Positions 1 to 3,455 are shown, counted from the first letter of the stretch. The stretch is DNA of 5,233 nt from Parcubacteria group bacterium (GCA_016784285.1 JADHUX010000038.1:1-5233); one strand, 5' to 3'. Notes: generated by a model not told the origin, from the letters alone. Numbers and translations are program-made.

Positions 1-666
1 TTTATGCAAGAAGCACTTGCTGTACTAGACGACGAGAAATTTAGAAAACCAGACGAGACAAATAAAGAAGATCTGAAGCCAGTCCTCAAAGGTGTCTGGA
101 ATGGTGGTGTGGAGTACACTATAGACAGCATCTCTGGTAAGTTTGCTACTGAGTATACACCAGAGCAAACAAAAGAAGACAAAGTACTCACAGATATACA
201 CTCTATACTCTACTGGGTAGACAAGACTGACCCTAACGGAGCAAACCCCGAGAAACCAGAAAAAGACTCTCAGTTTAAATTCTGGGAATACCCTGTGGAA
301 CAATGGCGCATAGAGAACGGCTTCGCCTCTACTACTATAGGTGAGCTCCCTACAGCTACAGACGACATACATAAGCCAGAGTTCAAACCGACTATTACCA
401 TAACTAACCCAACTTCAAATATTAATTATGCAAAAAACAGTAAGATCAATATAAACACTACTCAAAGTAGCCATTTCCCTCTTACTAAAATAGATATTTT
501 TATAAACGATATGTTCGTCGGCTCGTCTAAAGTTGCTCCGTTTAGCTTCTCGTTCATCCCTAGTAATCTGGACAATATAAAGAGTAAAAACAAATTAAAG
601 ATCATCGGATACGATAACGTATTTAATATGGGTGAAGTAGAGATGGACTTTAATGTAAATCTCTAA
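1..666 (+). CDS. Class A (1A-type) penicillin-binding protein, C-terminal part with Ig-like domain; 5' end outside window
   Basis: This is the tail of a bifunctional peptidoglycan glycosyltransferase/transpeptidase, an envelope enzyme that polymerises and cross-links cell wall outside the membrane. The frame is open at base 1 (a Phe codon precedes Met at position 4), so that Met is internal and the gene is 5'-truncated by the window. The first residues (FMQEAL) match the region just after the transpeptidase core. The segment with ILYWVDKTDPNG and NPEKPEKD (about residues 68-88) is typical of PBP1A-like proteins from candidate-phyla bacteria. From about residue 128 to the end there is a beta-rich domain with KIDIFINDMFVG, APFSFSF and GYDNVFNMGE, the pattern of a bacterial Ig-like domain (Big_7 type), probably cell-wall facing. 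The catalytic SxxK, SxN and KTG motifs lie upstream of the window. The stop at 664-666 abuts the 58-nt structured repeat. Family is confident; the exact subclass is inferred. Confidence 0.82.
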   Translation, partial: FMQEALAVLDDEKFRKPDETNKEDLKPVLKGVWNGGVEYTIDSISGKFATEYTPEQTKEDKVLTDIHSILYWVDKTDPNGANPEKPEKDSQFKFWEYPVEQWRIENGFASTTIGELPTATDDIHKPEFKPTITITNPTSNINYAKNSKININTTQSSHFPLTKIDIFINDMFVGSSKVAPFSFSFIPSNLDNIKSKNKLKIIGYDNVFNMGEVEMDFNVNL

Positions 667-724
667 TGCGGGAAAAGGTCTTTCCTCGCGGAGCGAAGCA
701 TAGAGAGGTGAGGCCTTGAGGAGC
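667..724 (+). repeat. 58-nt structured repeat, copy A (inverted relative to copy B at 3030-3087)
   Basis: This copy matches the reverse complement of 3030-3087 at 49 of 58 positions without gaps. It can fold in two mutually exclusive ways. The short form pairs GCG-GGAAA with TTTCC-t-CGC. The long form pairs AAGGTCTTTCCTC with GAGGTGAGGCCTT as a 13-bp stem with one T-T mismatch. It starts immediately after the PBP stop codon and ends 1 nt before the convergent DciA-like stop. No T-tract follows on either strand, so it is not a canonical intrinsic terminator, although it sits where one would be expected. Confidence 0.7.
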
Positions 725-725
725 A

Positions 726-989
726 TTAATGAATATTCCTTACTGTCTTTTTATAAACTTTAAGCTTTTCTTTTAAACTTTCTAGTACTTCGTTTTTCTT
801 TAGAAAGATTTCGTTTTTAATGAGTGGATCTAATGACAAAAAGATAGTTCCATTACGGACGTCTATATTACTCTTCTCAATATCTATACCAGCTACTTCT
901 TTAACCACAGCTATAAGCTCGTCTTTTACAAACTTGTCGGGTGGTGTGATGTTTTTAAACTTTGCTAAATAGTCGCTTATATTAAACAT
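726..989 (-). CDS. Small DciA/DUF721-like protein, possible replicative helicase loader
   Basis: An 87-residue cytoplasmic protein. Residues about 16-76 fit the DUF721/DciA pattern: a PP-containing helix (PPDKFVKDELIAVV), a short strand pair with NGTIFLSL (46-53), and a helix with KNEIFLKKNEVLESL (58-72), comparable to the 'L.V......A.EL.L.K..LL..L' core of DciA. DciA proteins interact with the replicative helicase DnaB and support its loading in most bacteria that lack DnaC or DnaI. The presence of dnaA and dnaN in the same window is consistent with this, because dciA-like genes often sit near dnaA. It is shorter than typical DciA (about 100-180 residues) and keeps little beyond the KH-like core. 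No Shine-Dalgarno sequence precedes the start. A TATAAT box ends 6 nt before the ATG, suggesting a leaderless mRNA. It converges with the PBP gene. Family call is moderate; function is inferred. Confidence 0.55.
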   Translation of the reverse strand: MFNISDYLAKFKNITPPDKFVKDELIAVVKEVAGIDIEKSNIDVRNGTIFLSLDPLIKNEIFLKKNEVLESLKEKLKVYKKTVRNIH

Positions 990-995
990 ATAGAT

Positions 996-1004
996 ATTAT
1001 AACA
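996..1004 (-). promoter_or_regulatory. Extended -10 promoter (TGTTATAAT) for a leaderless DciA-like mRNA
   Basis: On the minus strand TGT-TATAAT ends 6 nt before the ATG at 989. A start site 6-7 nt past the -10 places the transcript's 5' end at, or one base from, the ATG. No -35 match is visible at 16-18 nt, as expected for an extended -10 promoter. The upstream DNA at that distance is the terminator palindrome at 1011-1044. Confidence 0.55.
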
Positions 1005-1007
1005 AAA

Positions 1008-1047
1008 TTAAAAAGACTATTTGGTTTAAACCAAATAGTCTTTTAAT
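1008..1047 (-). terminator. Intrinsic terminator, 34-bp perfect palindrome
   Basis: Positions 1011-1044 are a perfect palindrome centred on TTTGGTTTAAACCAAA, with arms starting AAAAGACTAT. In the minus direction the stem is followed by five T residues and then AATTTT, so it terminates the three-helix membrane protein gene ending at 1054. It also insulates the DciA-like promoter just downstream. By symmetry it could work on the plus strand too, with a four-T tail. Confidence 0.8.
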
Positions 1048-1053
1048 TAGATC

Positions 1054-1392
1054 TTAAGCCGGGATACTGAGTACGGTTCTAAACAGTACAACCTCTACTA
1101 ATGCAAAATATTCTAATAGAAAAATCGCAAACCCTAAGCTTATCCAAATCCAAAGTTTTGTTTTGTTTGTATTATTTCTGTCTCTCCAGACTAACATAGC
1201 TATTGCAGACAAAGATACAAATATAAATACACCTAAACAAACAGGTCGGAAAGTACTACTATTAACAAATGCTTCACTACTAATAAATACAAAAAATGGA
1301 CATACTAATATAAACAAAATAAAGAAAAGAATATCTAGAAAACCTATACCACTACTTCTACTAACTAACTTACTGTTCGTAATAGCAATCAT
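1054..1392 (-). CDS. Small hypothetical membrane protein, three predicted transmembrane helices
   Basis: A 112-residue hydrophobic protein that I do not recognise. Three probable membrane helices lie at about residues 19-38 (LDILFFILFILVCPFFVFIS), 50-69 (PVCLGVFIFVSL then SAIAMLVW) and 79-103 (LWIWISLGFAIFLLEYFALV onward). A short charged loop, RDRNNTNKTK (70-79), separates helices 2 and 3. No catalytic or binding motif is visible and there is no cleavable signal peptide; the N-terminus before helix 1 is polar (NSKLVSRSSG). The start is well supported: GGAGGAG precedes the ATG with a 4-nt gap. A perfect-palindrome terminator follows. The upstream neighbour ends in its own terminator at 1477-1508, so this gene is probably transcribed alone. 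The opposite strand carries an open frame of similar length, which I regard as a shadow. Confidence 0.7.
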   Translation of the reverse strand: MIAITNSKLVSRSSGIGFLDILFFILFILVCPFFVFISSEAFVNSSTFRPVCLGVFIFVSLSAIAMLVWRDRNNTNKTKLWIWISLGFAIFLLEYFALVEVVLFRTVLSIPA

Positions 1393-1476
1393 TTTACTCC
1401 TCCTTCCTTATATATTTAATTATTCTATACTCCTTCTATATATAATATTACTACTCTACAGATAAAAATCAAATAG

Positions 1477-1508
1477 AAAAAACCGGTTTTGCTCATGCAA
1501 AACCGGTT
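1477..1508 (-). terminator. Intrinsic terminator overlapping the 3' end of the 78-residue gene
   Basis: A perfect 12-bp stem (AACCGGTTTTGC with GCAAAACCGGTT) closes a 4-nt loop and is followed by a T tract on the minus strand. The left arm encodes the last residues of the gene (about GFA), and the TGA stop falls in the loop. On the plus strand no T tract follows, so it is directional. Confidence 0.85.
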
Positions 1509-1729
1509 CCATCTTCCTCATGTATTTCGATCATATTTTTGAGAATTTCAATCTTATCTGTCAATTTACCCTCACCTGTTATATTCTCTAAACAAATGAT
1601 CAGATTCATACCCTTGCCTTCAGCTTCCCTAAATAACTCTTTTAATGTTAGGTGGTTTTGATCATGACATGCTGATTTGAGCCATCTTTCCAAATCTTTA
1701 AGTCTAGGATCTTTTCCTGAATTAACCAT
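1493..1729 (-). CDS. Hypothetical 78-residue soluble protein
   Basis: I do not recognise this protein. It is charged and probably helical. A first helix-rich part (LKDLERWLKSACHDQ, then LTLKELFREAEGKG, residues 10-40) is followed by a hydrophobic strand-like NLIICLENI (42-50) and a final amphipathic helix (KIEILKNMIEIHEED, 59-73). There is a single Cys pair separated by 24 residues (C21 and C46), no membrane segment and no signal peptide. The start is supported by AGGAG seven to eight nt before the ATG. It is driven by a consensus TTGACA-16-TATAAT promoter fused to a GC-rich palindrome, leaving a leader of about 50 nt. Its stop codon lies in the loop of its own terminator. A strong promoter plus tight terminator suggests a highly expressed single-gene unit; the function is unknown. 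Confidence 0.7.
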   Translation of the reverse strand: MVNSGKDPRLKDLERWLKSACHDQNHLTLKELFREAEGKGMNLIICLENITGEGKLTDKIEILKNMIEIHEEDGTGFA

Positions 1730-1789
1730 CTTACTTCTCCTTCCTCTAAAAAACTAATTTGAATTAAAAAGCTTTAACTTGCTACCTGT

Positions 1790-1817
1790 ATTATATCAAT
1801 ATTAACCACTTTGTCAA
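1790..1817 (-). promoter_or_regulatory. Promoter P1, TTGACA-16-TATAAT, for the 78-residue gene
   Basis: On the minus strand TTGACA (1817-1812) is followed by a 16-nt spacer and TATAAT (1795-1790), both perfect consensus hexamers. Transcription would start near 1783, leaving about 50 nt of leader with a Shine-Dalgarno sequence before the ATG at 1729. The first two T residues of the -35 box belong to, or directly abut, the palindrome at 1817-1842. Confidence 0.8.
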
Positions 1818-1848
1818 CCCCGTCGCTCGCGAGCGACGGGGTAAAGTC
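1811..1848 (-). repeat. GC-rich palindrome module, copy 1, fused to promoter P1
   Basis: Positions 1818-1841 are a perfect 24-bp palindrome (arm CCCCGTCGCTCG), extended by one pair to 1817-1842. A near copy occurs at 2351-2389. The shared unit on the minus strand runs from GACTT(T/A)A through the palindrome to TTGACAAA and then diverges. No T tract follows on either strand, so it is not a terminator. It may be an operator, a cruciform or a dispersed promoter-bearing repeat. Confidence 0.75.
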
Positions 1849-1862
1849 TAAGGTGGATGTGT

Positions 1863-1898
1863 AAATAAAAAGAGGCGCCTTATTACATGCGCCCCTTT
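1863..1898 (-). terminator. Intrinsic terminator of the zinc-knuckle-like gene
   Basis: On the minus strand AGGGGCGC pairs with GCGCCTCT (8 bp, one G-U), extended by AA-TT pairs, around a loop of about 10 nt, and is followed by a T-rich tail. The G-U pair becomes an A-C mismatch in plus-strand RNA, so it is better suited to the minus direction. It lies about 20 nt past the stop at 1917. Confidence 0.75.
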
Positions 1899-1916
1899 AT
1901 CTATATGGTCCCTTTT

Positions 1917-2120
1917 TTATTTTCTTTTCTTTGATGGCATTTTTTTCTTCGTTACCCTACTTATTTTTGGTTTTTCCTGCTTTCTTGACTTAGCTCTTTT
2001 CGGTTTTTTCTTTTTTCTTTCGCCAAACCCCGGACAACCTGGATGCCCTAAAGTACCGTAATATGTTCCCCCACATACATAACAATGTCTACGTTCTACA
2101 ATCTCGGCTCTTGAACACAT
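1917..2120 (-). CDS. Small basic protein with a zinc-knuckle-like Cys/His cluster
   Basis: A 67-residue protein with two parts. Residues 13-29 carry C13-x2-C16-x9-H26-x2-C29, a spacing that could hold one zinc ion in a knuckle or ribbon (CYVCGG and GHPGCPG). Residues 35-67 form a tail very rich in Lys and Arg (KKKKPKRAK, then KKKMPSKKRK), suited to binding RNA or DNA. The combination resembles small nucleic-acid-binding or ribosome-associated proteins, but I cannot name a family. I chose the ATG at 2120, which has GGAGG five nt upstream. A GTG two codons earlier would overlap the Shine-Dalgarno sequence and is unlikely. A weak promoter (2169-2197) precedes it and a terminator follows. A short basic low-complexity frame can arise by chance, but the start signals and terminator argue for a real gene. 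Confidence 0.7.
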   Translation of the reverse strand: MCSRAEIVERRHCYVCGGTYYGTLGHPGCPGFGERKKKKPKRAKSRKQEKPKISRVTKKKMPSKKRK

Positions 2121-2155
2121 AAACACCTCCTTTTTATTAAAAGAATTTTATTTAT

Positions 2156-2287
2156 TTAATCTCCACACAATATATATGAATGTGGGGTGGAATGCAAATA
2201 AAAAGCCCTAGAGAACCGAAGTATCTCTAGGGACGTTATGCATCCTGTATCGCAGTGTGCAATTCGTGGAATCATAAATCTTTTCAA
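2156..2287 (-). CDS. Possible 43-codon leader ORF with TTG start
   Basis: A TTG at 2287 lies six nt after a strong GGAGG (2298-2294), within the transcript driven by promoter P2. The frame is open for 43 codons to TAA at 2156-2158, beginning LKRFMIPRIAHC. It reads straight through the terminator hairpin at 2206-2232, so the full protein could be made only from read-through transcripts. An in-frame ATG four codons later has a poor 18-nt spacing. The peptide resembles nothing I know and its composition is unconvincing. Either it is a short leader peptide coupled to termination, or the Shine-Dalgarno sequence belongs to an RNA with another role. Confidence 0.25.
   Translation of the reverse strand: MKRFMIPRIAHCDTGCITSLEILRFSRAFYLHSTPHSYILCGD
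2169..2197 (-). promoter_or_regulatory. Probable promoter of the zinc-knuckle-like gene
   Basis: On the minus strand TTGCAT (2197-2192), a 17-nt spacer and TATATT (2174-2169) give a moderate sigma-70-type match, with a start near 2162 and a leader of about 42 nt. An imperfect inverted repeat (CCACA at 2163-2167, TGTGG at 2181-2185) flanks the -10 box and could be an operator. The -35 overlaps the T-rich tail of the terminator at 2196-2232. Confidence 0.4.
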
Positions 2288-2323
2288 TTTCCACCTCCTT
2301 TCTAAAAGAACAAAAATATAGTT
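2195..2323 (-). ncRNA. Short terminated transcript from promoter P2: small RNA or leader
   Basis: A perfect-consensus promoter at 2357-2330 and an intrinsic terminator at 2232-2196 bracket about 125 nt on the minus strand. No convincing protein lies between them. The predicted RNA has an unstructured 5' part with a GGAGG near nt 25-30. An imperfect hairpin follows (GCACACTG with CAGGATGC, about 2260-2240, two mismatches), and then the UUCG-capped terminator. It may be a small RNA, a leader peptide mRNA, or an attenuated leader for the zinc-knuckle-like gene downstream. No match to 6S, 4.5S, tmRNA or RNase P RNA is apparent. Confidence 0.4.
2196..2232 (-). terminator. Intrinsic terminator with UUCG tetraloop
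   Basis: On the minus strand CCCTAGAGA pairs perfectly with TCTCTAGGG (9 bp). Inside, with one bulged base, AC and GT close a C(UUCG)G tetraloop, an exceptionally stable cap. A five-T run and a further TTT follow. It ends the P2 transcript. Confidence 0.85.
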
Positions 2324-2329
2324 TTAGAT

Positions 2330-2357
2330 ATTATATATAAATAGTATGTTTTGTCAA
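2330..2357 (-). promoter_or_regulatory. Promoter P2, TTGACA-16-TATAAT
   Basis: On the minus strand TTGACA (2357-2352), a 16-nt spacer and TATAAT (2335-2330) reproduce the architecture of P1 exactly, with different spacer sequence. The start would fall near 2322. It drives the short terminated transcript at 2323-2195. Confidence 0.8.
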
Positions 2358-2389
2358 CCCCTATCGCTTGCGAGCGACGGGGTTAAGTC
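2351..2389 (-). repeat. GC-rich palindrome module, copy 2, fused to promoter P2
   Basis: This near copy of the module at 1811-1848 has stem AACCCC-TCGCT with AGCGA-GGGGTT, an internal TA/C asymmetry and a 4-nt loop. Copy 1 is a perfect palindrome, while this copy has several substitutions and one extra base. TTGTCAACCCC on one side and (T/A)AAGTC on the other are kept. No T tract follows on either strand. Confidence 0.72.
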
Positions 2390-2412
2390 CAAAAAAATGG
2401 GGGGGTGAGGAG

Positions 2413-2577
2413 TTAATTTAGAAGATTTTTTACTTCTTCTTTTTCTGTGACTTTGTAGTCTACGTCACGTGCACCTTTCTTCTCTTCACTAAAGCCGTCC
2501 CCTACTTCAAAATCAATAGTGGTTATATAATAGAGCCCAAAACCTATCCCCAGTATCGCTATTATTAAAATAAACAT
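2413..2577 (-). CDS. Small single-helix membrane protein (54 residues)
   Basis: A short gene that is easily missed. Residues 1-20 (MFILIIAILGIGFGLYYITT) are a strong N-terminal membrane helix or uncleaved signal anchor. The remaining 34 residues are acidic and charged (DFEVGDGFSEEKK, then KVTEKEEVKNLLN) and would sit on one face of the membrane. I do not recognise a family. It starts 23 nt after the stop of the nucleotidyltransferase-like gene. There is no Shine-Dalgarno sequence; GATAAT ends 7 nt before the ATG (TAATAT at 5 nt is an alternative), so it may have its own leaderless mRNA or be read as the second gene of that unit. The amphipathic helix-plus-charged-tail organisation and clean length argue for a real gene. 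No hairpin-type terminator follows; downstream lies a C7 run and an A-T7 tract on the minus strand. Confidence 0.55.
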   Translation of the reverse strand: MFILIIAILGIGFGLYYITTIDFEVGDGFSEEKKGARDVDYKVTEKEEVKNLLN

Positions 2578-2600
2578 GTTTTATATTATCTTATTTAACT

Positions 2601-2954
2601 CTAATACCCTTTACCAGTGAATGCCATTTTTATTCCATAATATACACATTTGATATGTGAATGATCGTTATGCCCTCCACAATAATGAACTGGTATTTTT
2701 ATATTTTCTTTTTTTAATCTTTCTGCAAATATCTTAGTGTCGTTTTTATTACCAACTACATCTACATCATTTTTAGTCCAACCTTTTTGTACTAAGCTAC
2801 CAACTATTTCAATATCTAAATCTACTAAATATTTCTCTATATCTTTATAAAATATTTTTGAATATTTATGCCCAAGAAGTGGCATCATAAACCTTTTACC
2901 AAGTAATATTGGTGGTATTTTACAAATATTACATTCTTTTGAAACTTCTTTCAT
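2601..2954 (-). CDS. Small nucleotidyltransferase-fold protein with Cys/His-rich ends
   Basis: A 117-residue protein. IVGSLVQKGWTKNDVDVVG (residues 50-68) contains G52-S53-x9-D63-x-D65, the hallmark of the Pol-beta/minimal nucleotidyltransferase fold, where the two Asp residues bind metal and the GS binds the triphosphate. The third carboxylate, usually on a strand 30-40 residues later, is not obvious: IPVHYCG (87-93) has His at the likely place. Unusually, C8-x2-C11 near the start and H90, C92, H95, H98, H100 and C103 near the end could bind zinc. The start is the ATG at 2954, with TGGTATAAT ending 7 nt upstream and no Shine-Dalgarno sequence, so it is probably leaderless. A longer frame reaches 3056 but runs through a terminator hairpin and the 58-nt repeat, so I reject it. 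Substrate and partner are unknown; an antitoxin-type MNT role is possible but unsupported. Confidence 0.62.
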   Translation of the reverse strand: MKEVSKECNICKIPPILLGKRFMMPLLGHKYSKIFYKDIEKYLVDLDIEIVGSLVQKGWTKNDVDVVGNKNDTKIFAERLKKENIKIPVHYCGGHNDHSHIKCVYYGIKMAFTGKGY

Positions 2955-2961
2955 GTTGTAC

Positions 2962-2970
2962 ATTATACCA
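2962..2970 (-). promoter_or_regulatory. Extended -10 promoter (TGGTATAAT) for the leaderless nucleotidyltransferase-like gene
   Basis: On the minus strand TGG-TATAAT ends 7 nt before the ATG at 2954, putting the likely transcription start at or beside the first base of the start codon. It immediately follows the T tract of the hairpin at 2970-3020. No -35 consensus is present at the usual distance. Confidence 0.55.
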
Positions 2971-3020
2971 AAAACCCAACGGCTCAACTTCGGGGAAGTT
3001 GAGCCGTTGTGGTTTTTTTT
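2970..3020. terminator. Strong bidirectional intrinsic terminator
   Basis: A perfect 15-bp stem (CAACGGCTCAACTTC with its complement) closes a GGG loop at 2992-2994. With one bulged T the pairing continues through CC-GG and A-T pairs. Eight T residues follow on the plus strand and five on the minus strand. It lies between two genes that point away from it (2954 on minus, 3202 on plus), so no annotated gene obviously needs it. Confidence 0.82.
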
Positions 3021-3029
3021 ACCAAAACC

Positions 3030-3087
3030 GCTCCTCAAGGTCTCACCTCTCTCCACTCTGTTTCGCGAGGAAAGACCTTTTCCCGCG
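3030..3087 (-). repeat. 58-nt structured repeat, copy B (inverted relative to copy A)
   Basis: Read on the minus strand this copy keeps both arms seen in copy A. The short hairpin is CGCG-GGAAA with TTTCC-t-CGCG, and the long stem is AAGGTCTTTCCTC with GAGGTGAGACCTT. Differences from copy A are seven of the twelve bases in the apical loop, the first base, and one stem base where a G-U pair becomes A-U. The inward ends of both copies read CCTTGAGGAGC. On the minus strand it is followed about 10 nt later by the strong terminator at 3020-2970. Confidence 0.7.
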
Positions 3088-3092
3088 ATTTA

Positions 3093-3126
3093 AACTCTAG
3101 AGTTAATTCAAGAGTTCGTTTTTTAT
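3093..3126 (+). terminator. Weak terminator- or attenuator-like hairpin
   Basis: AACTCT (3093-3098) can pair either with the adjacent AGAGTT (3099-3104) or with a second AGAGTT (3111-3116). The second is followed by CG and six T residues. It lies just upstream of the probable promoter of the next gene and would stop plus-strand read-through. The stem is only six pairs and AT-rich. Confidence 0.3.
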
Positions 3127-3130
3127 CTAT

Positions 3131-3159
3131 TTTACAAAATAAACACATCGTGATATCTT
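3131..3159 (+). promoter_or_regulatory. Probable promoter of the two-helix membrane protein gene
   Basis: TTTACA (3131-3136), a 17-nt spacer and TATCTT (3154-3159) match a sigma-70-type promoter moderately. A perfect inverted repeat, TTAAAC-tag-GTTTAA (3158-3172), starts inside the -10 and covers the expected start site, where a repressor could bind. Confidence 0.4.
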
Positions 3160-3201
3160 AAACTAGGTTTAAAATTAAGTTTTTTAAAAAGGGGGTCTGT
3201 A

Positions 3202-3411
3202 ATGACAGATAAAAAGATAATATTTTTAAGTAAAATTGCTATTATAATTGGTTTTTTGTTGGTAATTTTAGGAGGTTTCTTATATTTTAAATATCCAGAA
3301 AATAAACATGGTGAGTGGCTTGTTATAGATGGAGTTGCGACAGCTGCATGTGGTGTTTTATATTATATTTTCTTCAGTATTAAAAATATTTTTAAACACC
3401 AACCATTATAA
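3202..3411 (+). CDS. Small hypothetical membrane protein, two predicted transmembrane helices
   Basis: A 69-residue protein that I do not recognise. Helix 1 spans about residues 12-29 (IAIIIGFLLVILGGFLYF) and helix 2 about 40-58 (LVIDGVATAACGVLYYIFF). A short polar loop (YPENKHGEW) joins them, and both termini are basic (DKK, IKNIFKHQ), suggesting both face the cytoplasm. GGGGG six nt before the ATG serves as Shine-Dalgarno sequence. It is the only plus-strand gene in the central part of the window. It lies outside the repeat-bounded cluster, is preceded by a plausible promoter and is followed by a strong terminator, so it is an independent unit convergent with dnaN. Confidence 0.65.
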   Translation: MTDKKIIFLSKIAIIIGFLLVILGGFLYFKYPENKHGEWLVIDGVATAACGVLYYIFFSIKNIFKHQPL

Positions 3412-3419
3412 GTAGTTGA

Positions 3420-3455
3420 GCGTATAAAAAGAAAAAATCTTTTTATACGCTTTTT
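3420..3455 (+). terminator. Intrinsic terminator between the membrane protein gene and dnaN
   Basis: GCGTATAAAAAG (3420-3431) pairs perfectly with CTTTTTATACGC (3439-3450) around a 7-nt A-rich loop, followed by five T residues on the plus strand. On the minus strand no T tract follows the stem, so it is a weaker terminator for dnaN, whose stop lies at 3454-3456. Confidence 0.8.

Noticed and set aside
25..372. Minus-strand open frame opposite the PBP gene
   Set aside because: The plus strand encodes a recognisable PBP tail; this frame is a shadow without start signals.
1163..1465. Plus-strand open frame of 100 codons opposite the three-helix membrane gene
   Set aside because: No ribosome binding site; it runs through the opposite gene's leader and terminator region. 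The minus-strand gene has a good Shine-Dalgarno sequence and a terminator.
2392..2412. G7 run beside an A7 run as a phase-variation tract or terminator
   Set aside because: It lies outside any coding frame I can support and no stem precedes the minus-strand T run; a length-variable role cannot be judged from one sequence.
2955..3056. N-terminal extension of the nucleotidyltransferase-like frame up to 3056
   Set aside because: It would translate the terminator hairpin and part of the 58-nt repeat. A promoter and leaderless ATG at 2954 fit better, and the recognisable protein starts there.
3065..3080. GAGGAAAG-like segment resembling the conserved start of RNase P RNA
   Set aside because: Only a few bases match and they are explained by the repeat's own short hairpin; no other RNase P RNA regions are present.
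667..3087. Transposon with 58-nt terminal inverted repeats and target duplication
   Set aside because: No matching direct repeat is visible outside 667 and 3087 and no transposase lies between them, so only the repeat pair is reported.
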